Shown: positions 1 to 9,576, counted from the first letter of the stretch. The stretch is DNA of 36,496 nt from Actinomycetes bacterium (GCA_021793115.1 JAJYTJ010000023.1:1-36496); one strand, 5' to 3'. Made by a program: numbers and translations. The notes: generated by a model from the letters alone, not told the origin.

Positions 1-114
<114 letters not shown>

Positions 115-118
115 GCGC

Positions 119-1906
119 ATGACGGCGTCGCCGACCCCCTCGGCGCAGCCCGACCCGCAGGTCCCGCACCCCGTCCTGGGGGTGCGGGACCTGCGGCGTG
201 AGCGGCTGGCGCTCGCCGCGTCGCTGACCGGCCCCGGCGCCGACGGCGTCGCCCGCCGGCAGGCCGTCGCCGCGCTCGTCGTGCAGCGTCTCGGCGAGCT
301 CTGGGCGTCCGCGACCGCCGAGCTGGACAGCTCCGGGATCGCTCTCGGTGTCGTCGGGAGCGTCGGCCGCGGCGACGCGTCACCCATCAGCGACCTCGAC
401 CTGCTGCTGATCCACGAGGGGCGTGGCCGCACCGCGGGTGACCTGCAGCGGCTCGCGGAGCGGCTCTGGTACCCGATCTGGGACGCCGGCCTCGACCTCG
501 ATCACTCGGTGCGCTCGCTCGCGCAGTGCCGCCAGGTGGCCAGCCGGGACCTGCCGGCGGCGGTCGGGCTGCTCGAGCTGCGGCACGTCGCCGGCGACCC
601 GGCGGTCGTGGCCCGCGCGATGTCGGCACTGCTCGAGGACTGGCGCGCCGCCGCCCGCCGGCGGCTGCCCGAGCTGCTGTCCTCCACCAAGGCCCGGGCC
701 GAGCGGTTCGGCGAGCTCGCCTACCTGCTGGAGCCCGACCTCAAGGAGGCTCGTGGCGGCATCCGGGACGCCGTGGTGCTGTCCGCTCTCGCCGCCACCT
801 GGCTCACCGACCGGCCGCACGGCGCCGTCGACACCGCCTACCACCACCTGCTGGACGTTCGGGACGCCGTCCAGCTGGTCACGGGACGCCACACCAACCG
901 TCTGGTGCTGGCCGACCAGGACGAGGTGGCCGCCCGCGTGGGGTTCGACGACCGGGACGACCTGCTCGCGTCGATCGCAGAGGCGGGTCGGGTCATCTCG
1001 TACGCGCTGGACAGCACCGCGCGCAACGCCCGGCAGGCGCTGCAGCGTCCGGCACCGCCGTTCCTGGTGCGCGGGCGGCGCCAGCCGCCGCGGCTGCGCA
1101 CCATCGCCGAGGGCCTCGTCGAGCACGACGGCGAGCTGGTCCTCGCGGTGGACGCCCACCCGGCCGACGACCCCGTGCTGTCGTTGCGTGCGGCCGCCAC
1201 CGCCGCGCGCACCGGGCTGGTGCTCTCGCCCGTGACGGTCGCCAGCCTCGAGGCCACGCCGCCGCTGCCGGTGCCGTGGCCGGCGGCGGCGCGGGCCCAG
1301 ATGATCGCGCTGCTCGCGTCCGGGCCCGCGCAGGTGCCGGTGTGGGAGGCGCTGGACCTCGCCGGGGTGGTCACCACGTGGATTCCGGAGTGGGCGGGCG
1401 TGCGCAACCGCCCGCAGCGCTCGCCGATCCACCGGCACACGGTGGACCGTCACCTCGTCGAGACGGTGGCCCGCATCGGCAAGGACCCGCGGGGCGGGCC
1501 GGCGTCCGAGACGCTGCTGCTGGCGGCGCTGCTGCACGACATCGGCAAGCGGGCCGGCGCCGGCGACCACGCGGTCGTGGGCGCCCGGCTGGCCGGCCCG
1601 ATCGCCCGGCGGATGGGCTTTCGGGACGCGGTCGCCGACGACGTCGCGCGGCTCGTGCGCGAGCACCTCGTGCTGCCCGACCTGGCGACGCAGCAGGACC
1701 CCACCGACCCGGCGACCGTCGACCGGCTGCTCGAGGCGGTGGACCACCGCGAGGACCTGCTCGTGCTGCTGCGCGCCCTCGTCGAGGCGGACGCGTCGGC
1801 GGCCGGCCCCGCGGCGTGGACCGCCTGGCGGGCGACGCTCGTCGACGAGCTCGTCGCCCGGGCGACCACCCGGCTGGCAGGTACCCTGGGGCGTCCGTCC
1901 GACTGA
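119..1906 (+). CDS. glnD: PII uridylyl/adenylyltransferase GlnD, short form without ACT domains
   Basis: This 595-residue protein modifies and de-modifies PII. The nucleotidyltransferase domain shows GSVGRG at 80-85 followed by SDLDLL with the metal-binding D92 and D94. The HD phosphohydrolase domain shows HRH at 438-440 and LLHDIG with H473-D474. GlnD proteins are usually about 750-900 residues and end in two ACT domains that sense glutamine. Here only about 120 residues follow the HD motif and the protein stops at PSD; ffh begins 10 nt later, so no displaced ACT region is present. In actinomycetes the known activity is adenylylation of PII (established for the family, not visible here). The ATG lies 4 nt after the glnB stop. 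Identity is secure; how it senses glutamine is not. Confidence 0.92.
   Translation: MTASPTPSAQPDPQVPHPVLGVRDLRRERLALAASLTGPGADGVARRQAVAALVVQRLGELWASATAELDSSGIALGVVGSVGRGDASPISDLDLLLIHEGRGRTAGDLQRLAERLWYPIWDAGLDLDHSVRSLAQCRQVASRDLPAAVGLLELRHVAGDPAVVARAMSALLEDWRAAARRRLPELLSSTKARAERFGELAYLLEPDLKEARGGIRDAVVLSALAATWLTDRPHGAVDTAYHHLLDVRDAVQLVTGRHTNRLVLADQDEVAARVGFDDRDDLLASIAEAGRVISYALDSTARNARQALQRPAPPFLVRGRRQPPRLRTIAEGLVEHDGELVLAVDAHPADDPVLSLRAAATAARTGLVLSPVTVASLEATPPLPVPWPAAARAQMIALLASGPAQVPVWEALDLAGVVTTWIPEWAGVRNRPQRSPIHRHTVDRHLVETVARIGKDPRGGPASETLLLAALLHDIGKRAGAGDHAVVGARLAGPIARRMGFRDAVADDVARLVREHLVLPDLATQQDPTDPATVDRLLEAVDHREDLLVLLRALVEADASAAGPAAWTAWRATLVDELVARATTRLAGTLGRPSD
1882..1887 (+). promoter_or_regulatory. 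Possible -10 element for ffh
   Basis: TACCCT lies in the last codons of glnD, 29 nt before the ffh GTG. The same TACCCTGG string occurs ahead of rimP at 33882. No convincing -35 hexamer is visible. Weak, based on a motif only. Confidence 0.3.
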
Positions 1907-1916
1907 GTGAGGCGCC

Positions 1917-3515
1917 GTGTTCAACAACCTCTCCGACCGCCTGACGTCGACCTTCCGGAACCTGCGCTCCCGGGGTCGGCTGTCGGAGGCGGACGTCGAC
2001 GCCACCGTCCGCGAGATCCGCCGGGCGCTGCTCGATGCCGACGTCGCCGTCCCCGTCGTCCGGCAGTTCACCGCGGCGGTGCGTGAGCGGGCGCTCGGCG
2101 CCGAGGTGTCCGGCGCGCTCAACCCGGCGCAGCAGGTCGTCACGATCGTGCACGACGAGCTCGTCACGATCCTCGGTGGCGCGACGCGGACGCTGACGCT
2201 CGCGAAGCGCCCACCCACGGTCGTGCTGCTCGCCGGCCTGCAGGGGGCCGGCAAGACGACGCTGGCCGGCAAGCTCGCCGTGCACCTGCGTGAGCAGGGC
2301 CACACTCCGGTGCTCGTCGCCGCGGACCTGCAACGTCCGAACGCGGTGACCCAGCTGCAGGTGGTGGGGCAGCGTGCCGGCGTGCCGGTGTTCGCGCCGC
2401 ACCCGGGCAACCAGGCGAGCGACGACCTCGACACGCTGCCGCTGGGCGCCGACCCGGTCGCGGTCGCGCGCGACGGCGTCGCGTTCGCGGCCGACAAGCA
2501 GCACGACGTGGTCATCGTCGACACCGCCGGCCGGCTGGGCGTCGACGAGGCGATGATGCGGCAGGCCGCCGACATCCGCGACGCCGTGCAGCCGGACGAG
2601 ATCCTGTTCGTCGTCGACGCGATGATCGGCCAGGACGCCGTGGTCACCGCGCAGGCGTTCGCGGAAGGCGTCGGCTTCACCGGCGTGGTGCTGTCGAAGC
2701 TCGACGGTGACGCGCGTGGCGGTGCCGCGCTGTCCGTGGCCACCGTGACGGGGCGGCCGATCCTCTTCGCCTCCACGGGCGAGCGGCTCGACGACTTCGA
2801 GGTGTTCCACCCCGACCGGATGGCCTCGCGCATCCTCGACATGGGCGACGTGCTCACGCTCATCGAGCAGGCGCAGAAGGCGTTCGACGCCGAGCAGACC
2901 GAGCGGATGGCTGGCAAGCTCGCGGCCGGCGAGGACTTCACGCTCGACGACTTCCTCATGCAGATGCAGCAGCTGCGCAACGCCGGCCCGCTGAAGAAGA
3001 TGCTCGGGATGCTCCCGGGCATGGGCCAGATGCGCGAGGCGCTCGACTCCTTCGACGAGCGCGAGGTCGACCGGATCCAGGCGATCATCCAGTCGATGAC
3101 GCCGGCGGAGCGGAACACCCCGAAGCTCATCAACGGCTCGCGGCGCGCCCGCATCGCCCGCGGTTCCGGGACGCAGCCCTCCGACATCAACCAGCTGCTC
3201 GAGCGGTTCGACCAGGCGCAGAAGATGATGCGCCAGATGGCCAAGAGCGGCGGCGCGATGCCGGGCCTGGGCAACCTGCCCGGCAGCGGCAAGAAGGCCA
3301 GGGGTCGCCAGGCGCCGCCTCCGAAGAAGGTCAAGGGCCGGTCGGGCAACCCCGCCAAGCGCGCCCAGCAGGAGCAGCAGGCGACCGGGCGGCGCGTCGC
3401 GGGTCCCGCGGCGCCGGCGCCGGGGTCGGCGTTCGGCCTCGGCGGGCGGACGGCGCCGCCGGAGCCCGGCGAGTTCGACCCCACCGCCCTGGGCAACCTC
3501 TTCGGCGGCCGTTGA
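1917..3515 (+). CDS. ffh: Signal recognition particle protein Ffh (SRP54)
   Basis: Ffh is the GTPase of the signal recognition particle; with 4.5S RNA and FtsY it delivers ribosomes making membrane proteins to the Sec translocon. The 532-residue protein has the helical N domain (1-95), then the G domain with P-loop GLQGAGKT at 107-114, DTAGR at 202-206 and SKLDGDARGG at 260-269. The methionine-rich M domain follows, with MLGMLPGMGQM and the RNA-binding stretch SRRARIARGSG. The last 110 residues are rich in Gly, Pro, Lys and Gln and end in LFGGR. A small insertion (about 8 residues, around 166-176) sits in the G domain compared with usual Ffh. The start is GTG, with MFNNLSDRL as in other Ffh proteins; there is only a weak GAG Shine-Dalgarno. 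Confidence 0.97.
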   Translation: MFNNLSDRLTSTFRNLRSRGRLSEADVDATVREIRRALLDADVAVPVVRQFTAAVRERALGAEVSGALNPAQQVVTIVHDELVTILGGATRTLTLAKRPPTVVLLAGLQGAGKTTLAGKLAVHLREQGHTPVLVAADLQRPNAVTQLQVVGQRAGVPVFAPHPGNQASDDLDTLPLGADPVAVARDGVAFAADKQHDVVIVDTAGRLGVDEAMMRQAADIRDAVQPDEILFVVDAMIGQDAVVTAQAFAEGVGFTGVVLSKLDGDARGGAALSVATVTGRPILFASTGERLDDFEVFHPDRMASRILDMGDVLTLIEQAQKAFDAEQTERMAGKLAAGEDFTLDDFLMQMQQLRNAGPLKKMLGMLPGMGQMREALDSFDEREVDRIQAIIQSMTPAERNTPKLINGSRRARIARGSGTQPSDINQLLERFDQAQKMMRQMAKSGGAMPGLGNLPGSGKKARGRQAPPPKKVKGRSGNPAKRAQQEQQATGRRVAGPAAPAPGSAFGLGGRTAPPEPGEFDPTALGNLFGGR

Positions 3516-3518
3516 CCG

Positions 3519-4604
3519 ATGGCGCTGCACCTGCGTGGCCCGGTGCTGCTCGACGCCGAGCGCACGGCGGGTCAGGCGTGGGTGGTGGGGGACCGGATCA
3601 CGTTCGAGCGCCCCGACGAGGCCGTGGACGGCGTCCTGGACGGCTGGGTGCTGCCGGGCCTCGTGGACGTGCACTGCCACGTGGGCCTGGCAGCCACCGG
3701 CGCGGTGGACGCGGCGACCGCCGAGCGGCAGGCGCTCGCGGACCGCGACACGGGCGTGCTGCTCGTCCGGGACGCCGGCTCGCCGTCGGACACCCGCTGG
3801 ATGGACGGTCGGAGCGACCTGCCGCGCCTGCTGCGCGCCGGGCACCACCTGTCCCTCCCCAAGCGCTACCTGCGGTACTACGGGCGCGAGCTGGCCTCGC
3901 CCGACGAGCTCCCGGGAGCGGTGACCGAGGAGGCGCGGCGGGGCGACGGCTGGGTCAAGATCGTCGGTGACTGGATCGACCGCGATCTCGGCGCGGCGGG
4001 CGACCTGCGGCCGCTGTGGCCCGACCCGCTCGTGGCGGAGGCGATCGCCGCGGCGCACGCCGCGGGCGCGCGGGTGACCGTGCACACCTTCGCCACCGAG
4101 ACGCTCGACGCCCTGCTGGCCGCCGGCGTGGACTGCCTCGAGCACGCGACCGGCGCCGACGCGCGCCAGATCGAGCGCATCGCCGCCGCAGGCATCCCGG
4201 TGACGGCCACGATGCTCCAGGTGGACCGGTTCGACGAGATCGCCGCCGCCGCCACGAGGTATCCGGTCTACGCCGCCCGGATGCGCGCGATGCACGCGCG
4301 CCGCCGCCAGCACGTGCACGACCTGTTCGACGCGGGAGTGCCGATCCTCGTCGGCACCGACGCCGGCGGCACCATCGCGCACGGGCGGCTGCCCGCGGAG
4401 GCCGCCGCCCTCGTCGCTGCCGGCATCCCGGCCGCGGACGTGGTGGCCGCCGCCACCTGGCGCGCACGGGCCTGGCTCGGCGTCCCGGCGCTGTCCGAGG
4501 GCGCTCCGGCCGACCTCGTCGTCTACCCCGAGGACCCGCGGCGGGACATCGGTGTCCTTGCCGCGCCGACCGCCGTGGTGCTGCGCGGCAGCCGCGTCGC
4601 GTAG
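3519..4604 (+). CDS. Metal-dependent amidohydrolase
   Basis: A 361-residue member of the amidohydrolase superfamily (imidazolonepropionase/prolidase-like branch). The metal-site residues are all visible: HxH in DVHCHV (H52, H54), a likely carboxylated lysine in WVKIVGD (K147), H189 in VTVHTF, H209 in CLEHATG and the catalytic aspartate in VGTDAGG (D281). The protein opens and closes with the small beta-sandwich typical of the family (ending [10 protein letters not shown]...VVLRGSRVA). Such a gene is commonly found between ffh and rpsP in Actinobacteria, but its substrate is not known and the sequence does not show it. The ATG lies 3 nt after the ffh stop, so it is very probably the last gene of the ffh transcript. 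The next gene is separated by a 149-nt leader with its own promoter. Confidence 0.9.
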   Translation: MALHLRGPVLLDAERTAGQAWVVGDRITFERPDEAVDGVLDGWVLPGLVDVHCHVGLAATGAVDAATAERQALADRDTGVLLVRDAGSPSDTRWMDGRSDLPRLLRAGHHLSLPKRYLRYYGRELASPDELPGAVTEEARRGDGWVKIVGDWIDRDLGAAGDLRPLWPDPLVAEAIAAAHAAGARVTVHTFATETLDALLAAGVDCLEHATGADARQIERIAAAGIPVTATMLQVDRFDEIAAAATRYPVYAARMRAMHARRRQHVHDLFDAGVPILVGTDAGGTIAHGRLPAEAAALVAAGIPAADVVAAATWRARAWLGVPALSEGAPADLVVYPEDPRRDIGVLAAPTAVVLRGSRVA

Positions 4605-4617
4605 CCGCCCGCACGTC

Positions 4618-4635
4618 TGGCACAATGGTCCGCTG
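4618..4635 (+). promoter_or_regulatory. rpsP promoter -10 region and start of leader, shared with rplS
   Basis: TGGCACAATGGTCCGCTG lies 14 nt after the amidohydrolase stop and 119 nt before rpsP. It matches 17 of 18 bases with the string ahead of rplS (6935-6952), and in both leaders a CCCTCT box begins exactly 35 nt after the first T. CACAAT (4621-4626) is the likely -10: the same CACAAT occurs 6 nt before the start codon at 28415. Transcription would start near 4633, giving a leader of about 120 nt. No TTGACA-like -35 is visible at the right distance. Confidence 0.55.
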
Positions 4636-4753
4636 TACTCGGCGGGCGCAGCCCCTCTACCTGCGCCGGGCCGCGTCCCCGGTCGGACCGGCGCCCAATC
4701 CCCACGGGCCGGACGGCGAGACCACCCCAAGACCTTCAGGAGAAGACCCGCTC

Positions 4754-5188
4754 GTGGCCACCAAGATCCGCCTCAAGCGCCTGGGCAAGATCCGCGCGCC
4801 GTACTACCGCATCGTCGTCGCCGACTCGCGTTCCCGTCGCGACGGCAAGGTGATCGAGGAGATCGGCAAGTACCACCCCACCGAGGAGCCGTCGCTCATC
4901 GAGGTCGTCTCCGACCGTGCCCAGTACTGGCTCGGAGTCGGCGCGCAGCCGACCGACCAGGTCCTCGTGCTGCTCAAGGTCACCGGCGACTGGCAGAAGT
5001 TCAAGGGCCTGCCGGGCGCCGAGGGCACCCTCCGGGTGAAGGCCGGCAAGGTCGACCCCAAGGCTGCCGTCGAGGCCGCCGCCGCCGACGCCGAGAAGGT
5101 CAAGGCCACGGTCTCCGCGACGAAGGCGGCGGAGCCCGTCAAGGAGCCGGCGGCCGACGCGGCCCCCGCCGAGGACGAGCAGGCCTGA
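4754..5188 (+). CDS. rpsP: 30S ribosomal protein bS16
   Basis: bS16 is a small-subunit assembly protein. The first 80 residues carry the family pattern: [37 protein letters not shown] and [16 protein letters not shown]. The protein is 144 residues, longer than the usual 80-90, because of an Ala/Lys/Glu-rich tail (about 100-144), which is common in Actinobacteria. The start is GTG at 4754, supported by AGGAGA at 4738-4743, 10 nt upstream; longer upstream reading in the same frame crosses the promoter and is not protein-like. The khpA start follows the stop by 1 nt, so rpsP heads the rpsP-khpA-rimM-trmD operon. Confidence 0.97.
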   Translation: MATKIRLKRLGKIRAPYYRIVVADSRSRRDGKVIEEIGKYHPTEEPSLIEVVSDRAQYWLGVGAQPTDQVLVLLKVTGDWQKFKGLPGAEGTLRVKAGKVDPKAAVEAAAADAEKVKATVSATKAAEPVKEPAADAAPAEDEQA

Positions 5189-5189
5189 C

Positions 5190-5429
5190 GTGCTCGCCGA
5201 CGCGCTCGAGCACCTCGTGCGTGGCATCGTCGACCACCCGGACGACGTGCAGGTCCGCGCCGCGACGCTGCGTCGCGGCGAGCTGCTGGAGGTCCGGGTG
5301 CACCCGGACGACCTCGGGCGGGTGATCGGCCGGGGCGGGCGCACCGCGCGCGCGCTGCGCACGGTCGTCAGCGCCCTGTCCGCCGAGGGGACCGTGCGCG
5401 TCGACGTCGTCGACGTCGACCGTCGCTGA
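5190..5429 (+). CDS. khpA: KH-domain RNA-binding protein KhpA
   Basis: A 79-residue protein made of a single KH domain. The GxxG loop that grips RNA is seen as RVIGRGGRTARALRTVV (residues 48-64), followed by the closing strand TVRVDVVDVD. KhpA (older name YlqC) sits between rpsP and rimM in very many Gram-positive bacteria. In Firmicutes it pairs with KhpB/Jag and binds many RNAs; that role is carried over by homology only. The GTG start is 1 nt after the rpsP stop, which suggests translational coupling; the stop is 10 nt before rimM. Confidence 0.93.
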   Translation: MLADALEHLVRGIVDHPDDVQVRAATLRRGELLEVRVHPDDLGRVIGRGGRTARALRTVVSALSAEGTVRVDVVDVDRR

Positions 5430-5439
5430 CGGGCCGCGC

Positions 5440-6075
5440 GTGCTGCTGACCGTCGCCCGCATCGGACGCGCGCACGGGCTGCACGGGGAGGTTGCCCTCG
5501 ACGTCCGGACGGACGTGCCCGAGGAGCGGTTCACCCCGGGCGCCGTGCTGGCGACCGACCCGGCGTCCGCCGGGCCCCTCACGGTGGCGGGCACCCGTGT
5601 CCGCCAAGGTCGCTGGCTCGTGACGTTCACCGGGGTCGCGGACCGCACCGCTGCCGAGGCGCTGCTCGGCGTCGAGCTCGTCGTCGACCCGGACCAGGAC
5701 ACCGCGGTGGACGACGAGGACGCCTGGTACCCGCACGAGCTCGTCGGGCTGCGTGCCGAGGCCACGGACGGCCGCCCGCTCGGCGAGGTCGTCGGGCTTG
5801 AGCACGCTCCGGCGCACGACCTGCTGGTGCTGCGGGAGCCGGACGGTGCCCGGACGCTCGTGCCGTTCGTCCGGGCGATCGTGCCGGTCGTGGACGTGCC
5901 GGGGGGCCGGGTGGTGCTGGACCCGCCCGGAGGGCTGCTCGCCTCGGACGCGGCGCACCTCGTCGTCTCCGACGACCGGACGGGTGCGGGTGACGACCCC
6001 ACCGGCGACGGGTTCGAGGACGAGACCGACGGTCCGGCCGGCGACCAGGCTCGGGCCGACCGCCCGGAGCGCTGA
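5440..6075 (+). CDS. rimM: Ribosome maturation factor RimM
   Basis: RimM binds uS19 and helps the 30S head to mature. The 211-residue protein begins with [18 protein letters not shown], the family hallmark, and continues through a first beta-barrel (to about residue 85). The PRC-barrel follows: [27 protein letters not shown] and [14 protein letters not shown]. After about residue 170 there is a poorly conserved acidic tail ([14 protein letters not shown]), which is longer than in most RimM proteins. GTG start 10 nt after khpA; trmD starts 1 nt after the stop, so the genes are in one operon. Confidence 0.96.
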   Translation: MLLTVARIGRAHGLHGEVALDVRTDVPEERFTPGAVLATDPASAGPLTVAGTRVRQGRWLVTFTGVADRTAAEALLGVELVVDPDQDTAVDDEDAWYPHELVGLRAEATDGRPLGEVVGLEHAPAHDLLVLREPDGARTLVPFVRAIVPVVDVPGGRVVLDPPGGLLASDAAHLVVSDDRTGAGDDPTGDGFEDETDGPAGDQARADRPER

Positions 6076-6076
6076 C

Positions 6077-6859
6077 GTGCGCGTCGACGTCGTCACGATC
6101 TTCCCGGAGTACCTGGCGCCGCTCGAGCTGTCGCTCGTCGGCAAGGCCCGCGCCGCCGGTCTGCTCGACGTGCGCGTCCACGACCTGCGTGACTGGACCG
6201 CCGACCGCCACCGCACCGTCGACGACACGCCGTTCGGGGGCGGGGCCGGGATGGTCATGCGGGCCGACGTCTGGGGCCGTGCGCTCGACGAGCTGCTCGA
6301 GGACGGCCCGGCCCGGCTCGTCGTGCCGACGCCGTCGGGCGAGCCCTGGACGCAGCGCCACGCGGAGTCCTGGGCGAAGGAGGACCGCCTGGTCATCGCC
6401 TGCGGCCGGTACGAGGGCATCGACGCGCGCCTCGTGGAGCACTACGGCGAGCGGCTCCCGGTCAGCGAGGTGTCGCTCGGCGACTACGTGCTCAACGGGG
6501 GAGAGGTCGCGGCCCTCGTCGTCGTCGAGGCGGTGGCGCGGCTGCTGCCCGGCGTCGTCGGGAACCCCGAGTCGCTCGTCGAGGAGTCGCACGGTGCCGA
6601 CGGGCTGCTGGAGTACCCCGTGTACACCAAGCCCGCCGTCTGGGCGGGGCTCGAGGTGCCCGAGGTGCTGACGTCCGGCCACCACGCCAAGGTGCAGCGC
6701 TGGCGCCGCGACCAGGCGCTCGAGCGCACCGCCGCCCGCCGGCCCGACCTGCTCGCGCGGCTCGACGTCGCCGGGCTCGACAAGCACGACCGCCGCACGC
6801 TGGCGGTGCTGGGCTGGACCGTCGTCGACGACCACCTGGAACCACCGCAGCCGGTCTGA
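6077..6859 (+). CDS. trmD: tRNA (guanine-37-N1) methyltransferase TrmD
   Basis: TrmD makes m1G37 in tRNAs with G36-G37, which prevents +1 frameshifting. The 260-residue protein is a SPOUT (trefoil-knot) enzyme. Visible signatures are [11 protein letters not shown] at the N terminus, [11 protein letters not shown], the knot segments [14 protein letters not shown] and [16 protein letters not shown], then [13 protein letters not shown] and [10 protein letters not shown], and a C-terminal helical domain with [18 protein letters not shown] at 6077 is one nucleotide after the rimM stop. It is the last gene of the rpsP operon; a 264-nt spacer with a new promoter separates it from rplS. Confidence 0.97.
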   Translation: MRVDVVTIFPEYLAPLELSLVGKARAAGLLDVRVHDLRDWTADRHRTVDDTPFGGGAGMVMRADVWGRALDELLEDGPARLVVPTPSGEPWTQRHAESWAKEDRLVIACGRYEGIDARLVEHYGERLPVSEVSLGDYVLNGGEVAALVVVEAVARLLPGVVGNPESLVEESHGADGLLEYPVYTKPAVWAGLEVPEVLTSGHHAKVQRWRRDQALERTAARRPDLLARLDVAGLDKHDRRTLAVLGWTVVDDHLEPPQPV

Positions 6860-6934
6860 CGCCCTGACGGGTGACAACGCGCGCGAGGACCGGTCCGCCG
6901 CGGTGCGGGCGGTTCGGTGAGCGGGTGGCGCGTG

Positions 6935-6952
6935 TGGCACACTGGTCCGCTG
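6935..6952 (+). promoter_or_regulatory. rplS promoter -10 region and start of leader, shared with rpsP
   Basis: TGGCACACTGGTCCGCTG differs from the rpsP element (4618-4635) by one base, and a CCCTCTGCC box at 6970 lies at the same 35-nt offset as CCCTCTACC in rpsP. CACACT (6938-6943) would be the -10, with the transcript starting near 6950 and a leader of about 175 nt before rplS. The leader is GC-rich with several possible stems (for example GGCCGGTCCGCCGG around 6998), but I cannot fold it reliably by eye. Confidence 0.5.
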
Positions 6953-7123
6953 GTGTGCGCCGATCGCGTCCCTCTGCCGCAGGGGAGGGTCGCACGGCGG
7001 CCGGTCCGCCGGTCAGCACCGGACACCCCCCGGGCCTGGCGCCCCGCTCAGCGTGCCCGACGAGCGGCGAGCCCGGCGCGACGACGTCCCTGACCTGCGA
7101 CAGGACGAGAGAGCGACACCACC

Positions 7124-7483
7124 ATGCACACCCTCGACTCCGTCGACGCGGGCTCGCTGCGCGACGACGTGCCCGACTTCCGGCCCGGCGACACCGTCAA
7201 GGTGAACGTCAAGGTCGTGGAAGGCAACCGGTCCCGCATCCAGGCGTTCCAGGGCGTCGTCATCGCGCGCCAGGGCGGCGGCGTGCGCGAGACGTTCACG
7301 GTCCGCAAGATCAGCTTCGGCGTCGGCGTGGAGCGCACCTTCCCGGTGCACGCCCCCTCGGTCGACTCCGTCGAGGTGGTCATGCGGGGCGACGTGCGGC
7401 GCGCCAAGCTGTACTACCTGCGCAACCTGCGCGGCAAGAAGGCCAAGATCCGCGAGCGTCGCGAGACGACGCCGCAGGCCTGA
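7124..7483 (+). CDS. rplS: 50S ribosomal protein bL19
   Basis: bL19 sits at the 30S-50S interface. The 119-residue protein is of normal length and shows [18 protein letters not shown], the [16 protein letters not shown] core, [21 protein letters not shown] and the basic end [22 protein letters not shown] at 7124 follows a GAGAG purine stretch (7107-7111) that is rather distant, so initiation may depend on the leader. Although rplS usually joins the rpsP-rimM-trmD operon, here it has its own promoter-like element and a 3' hairpin at 7495-7530, so it can be expressed as a single-gene unit. Confidence 0.97.
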   Translation: MHTLDSVDAGSLRDDVPDFRPGDTVKVNVKVVEGNRSRIQAFQGVVIARQGGGVRETFTVRKISFGVGVERTFPVHAPSVDSVEVVMRGDVRRAKLYYLRNLRGKKAKIRERRETTPQA

Positions 7484-7494
7484 GCCTGGTCGTC

Positions 7495-7530
7495 ACGAAG
7501 GGGCGGTCCCGGTCGGGACCGCCCCTTCGT
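7495..7530 (+). terminator. Perfect 16-bp hairpin after rplS
   Basis: ACGAAGGGGCGGTCCC at 7495-7510 pairs without a mismatch to 7515-7530 around the tetraloop GGTC. It starts 11 nt after the rplS stop. There is no U-tract downstream, as is usual for actinobacterial terminators. The palindrome may work on both strands, but only rplS reads into it. Confidence 0.8.
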
Positions 7531-7586
7531 CGTGCGTGCGTGCGTCGGCCCGCGTCGCGTGTGCACGGGCCGCCCGTGCGGCGTGC

Positions 7587-7592
7587 GAGGCT
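7587..7592 (+). promoter_or_regulatory. -10-like hexamer for leaderless lepB
   Basis: GAGGCT ends 6 nt before the GTG at 7599. The same 6-8 nt spacing between a -10-like hexamer and the start codon recurs at several genes in this window, which fits a transcript that begins at the start codon. No Shine-Dalgarno precedes this GTG. Confidence 0.35.
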
Positions 7593-7598
7593 GTGCGG

Positions 7599-8513
7599 GT
7601 GAGCGAGTGGAACCCCGACGGGCAGCCGCGTGAGCGGCCGGCATGGGCGCCGCGGGTGTCCGGTCCCGCGGCCGCCGACGGGAGCGCAGGGGGTCCGGCG
7701 CCGGACGCCTCGTCGGCCGGGCCGGTGCCGGTGGCGTCGCCCTACCCCGAGCGGCGCGCCGGAGGCGGCGAGCCCGCCGCCGCCCCGCAGCCCACGCGGC
7801 GTGAGCGCGGCGGCACGGCCCGGCGCACCGCCCCGCCGCGCACCGGACCGCTGTCCTGGCTCCGGGAGTCGGCGATCGTGCTGGTCAGCGCGCTGATCCT
7901 GTCACTGCTCGTCAAGACGTTCTTGGTGCAGGCGTTCTGGATCCCGTCGCCGTCGATGAACAACACGCTCATCCAGGACGACCGGATCCTGGTCAGCAAG
8001 CTGGCGCCCGGTCCGTTGCACGTGCACCGCGGCGACATCGTCGTCTTCAAGGACCCGGGGGGCTGGTTGGCGGACCAGCCGACGGTGCCCGTCAGCGGGT
8101 TCCAGCATGCCGTCAACGACGTCCTGACGTTCGTCGGGCTGCGCCCGGTCGACGCCGGCCAGCACCTGGTCAAGCGGGTCATCGGCACGCCGGGCGACCA
8201 CGTCGTGTGCTCCGGTCCCGACGCGCACGTGACGGTCAACGGCGTGCCGCTCGACGAGCCCTACCTCGCCCCCGGCTCCCACCCGTGCGGCATGACGTTC
8301 GACATCACCGTGCCGCCCGCCTCGTTGTGGGTGATGGGCGACAACCGCGACCACTCGGAGGACTCGCGCTACCACCGGGGCAACCCGGGCGGTGGCTCGA
8401 TCCCGGAGGCGAACGTCGTCGGCACGGCGTTCGTCATCGTCTGGCCCGTCGACCGCTGGACCGTGCTGCACAACCCCGGTGCGACGTTCGCGCACGTGCC
8501 CAACCCGTCGTGA
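7599..8513 (+). CDS. lepB: Signal peptidase I
   Basis: Type I signal peptidase cleaves signal peptides of exported proteins at the outer face of the membrane. From the GTG at 7599 the protein has 304 residues. A disordered Pro/Ala/Gly-rich cytoplasmic stretch (1-88) is followed by one membrane helix (about 91-114) and the catalytic domain. Box B is PSPSMNNTL with catalytic S119, box C is DRILVSK, box D is [14 protein letters not shown] with the general base K192, and box E is [10 protein letters not shown] at 247-256. The catalytic domain carries an insert (about 155-185) usual for actinobacterial enzymes. An upstream in-frame start at 7536 would add 21 residues with no family support. rnhB overlaps its stop. 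Confidence 0.95.
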   Translation: MSEWNPDGQPRERPAWAPRVSGPAAADGSAGGPAPDASSAGPVPVASPYPERRAGGGEPAAAPQPTRRERGGTARRTAPPRTGPLSWLRESAIVLVSALILSLLVKTFLVQAFWIPSPSMNNTLIQDDRILVSKLAPGPLHVHRGDIVVFKDPGGWLADQPTVPVSGFQHAVNDVLTFVGLRPVDAGQHLVKRVIGTPGDHVVCSGPDAHVTVNGVPLDEPYLAPGSHPCGMTFDITVPPASLWVMGDNRDHSEDSRYHRGNPGGGSIPEANVVGTAFVIVWPVDRWTVLHNPGATFAHVPNPS

Positions 8514-9256
8514 GCCCGGTCGCCGTCCCTCACCTGCGCCACGAGCGCCAGCTGCTGCGCGAGGGCGCTCGTCTTGTCGCGGGGATGGACGAGGTGGGAC
8601 GCGGCTCGCTCGCGGGCCCGGTGAGCGTCGGGGTCGTCGTGGTCGACGCGGGCACGCGCTCGGCGCCGCGCGGCGTCGCCGACTCCAAGCTGCTCACCCC
8701 CGCCGCGCGGGAGGCCCTGGTGCCGGCGCTGTCGCGCTGGGGCGTGGCGCGCGCGGTGGGCCACGCCTCGGCCGAGGAGATCGACGCGGTCGGCATCATC
8801 GCCGCGCTGCGGCTGGCCGGGCGGCGCGCGCTGGCCCAGGTGGCGCTCGACGTCGGGCCGGTGGACACCGTGCTGCTCGACGGCAACCACGACTGGCTCA
8901 CCGGGTCGGCCACCCTGTTCGGCGACGAGGCCGCCGCCGTTCCCGCGGTGCGGCTGCGGGTCAAGGCCGATCGTTCGTGCGCCAGCGTGGCGGCGGCCAG
9001 CGTCCTGGCGAAGTGCGAGCGCGACGCGCTCATGGTGTCGTTGGCGGCGGCGCACCCGGCCTACCACTGGGCCGAGAACAAGGGCTACGCCTCGCCCGAG
9101 CACCTGGCCGCGCTGCGTGAGCGGGGGCCGTGCGCGCTGCACCGGCGTTCCTGGCGCCTGCCCGTCGCGGGTGCGGCACCGGCGCCCGGGGTGCCGCCCA
9201 CCTCCGACGAGGACGTCACGGACGCCGCTCTCGTTGGGGGGATGATGAGCACGTGA
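8510..9256 (+). CDS. rnhB: Ribonuclease HII
   Basis: RNase HII removes ribonucleotides from RNA:DNA hybrids and single misinserted ribonucleotides. The 248-residue protein shows [14 protein letters not shown] near residues 25-38 with the catalytic D-E pair, [20 protein letters not shown] with the third acidic residue, and [21 protein letters not shown] with the last aspartate. The C-terminal 20-25 residues ([12 protein letters not shown]) are acidic and unconserved. GTG at 8510 overlaps the lepB stop as GTGA, and its own stop overlaps the next gene in the same way, so lepB, rnhB and the DUF2469 gene are translationally coupled. Confidence 0.95.
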   Translation: MSPVAVPHLRHERQLLREGARLVAGMDEVGRGSLAGPVSVGVVVVDAGTRSAPRGVADSKLLTPAAREALVPALSRWGVARAVGHASAEEIDAVGIIAALRLAGRRALAQVALDVGPVDTVLLDGNHDWLTGSATLFGDEAAAVPAVRLRVKADRSCASVAAASVLAKCERDALMVSLAAAHPAYHWAENKGYASPEHLAALRERGPCALHRRSWRLPVAGAAPAPGVPPTSDEDVTDAALVGGMMST

Positions 9257-9576
9257 GTGCCGAGGACCTGGAGAACTACGAGACCGACGCCGAGCTGGCG
9301 CTGTACCGCGAGTACCGGGACGTCGTCGGGCTCTTCTCCTACGTCGTGGAGACCGAGCGCCGGTTCTACCTGGCGAACCAGGTGGATCTGCAGGTGCGGT
9401 CGGCGGCCGGCGAGGTGTACTTCGAGGTCACGCTCGCCGACGCGTGGGTGTGGGACGTCTACCGCTCGGCGCGGTTCGTCAAGACCGTGCGGGTCGTGAC
9501 CTTCAAGGACGTCAACGTCGAGGAGCTGGCCAAGGCCGAGCTCGACCTCGGGGGGACTGCGGGCTTCACGCGGTAG
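9253..9576 (+). CDS. DUF2469 family protein
   Basis: A 107-residue acidic protein that matches the actinobacterial DUF2469 family: [34 protein letters not shown], and [17 protein letters not shown], ending in [17 protein letters not shown]. The family is nearly always next to rnhB and yraN, but I know of no established function. It is rich in Glu, Asp and Tyr and has no membrane segment or signal peptide. GTG at 9253 overlaps the rnhB stop (GTGA). A 303-nt spacer with a degenerate repeat follows, so the tight coupling breaks here. Confidence 0.9.
   Translation: MSAEDLENYETDAELALYREYRDVVGLFSYVVETERRFYLANQVDLQVRSAAGEVYFEVTLADAWVWDVYRSARFVKTVRVVTFKDVNVEELAKAELDLGGTAGFTR

Noticed and set aside
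380..4730. Very long minus-strand open frames opposite glnD, ffh and the amidohydrolase (over 1000 codons)
   Set aside because: They are Arg/Gly/Pro/His-rich shadows of the plus-strand genes, caused by the scarcity of stop codons at this GC content; the plus-strand genes have complete family motifs.
6860..7123. A riboswitch ahead of rplS
   Set aside because: Stems can be drawn in any sequence this GC-rich, and I recognise no known riboswitch core; only the motif shared with rpsP stands out.
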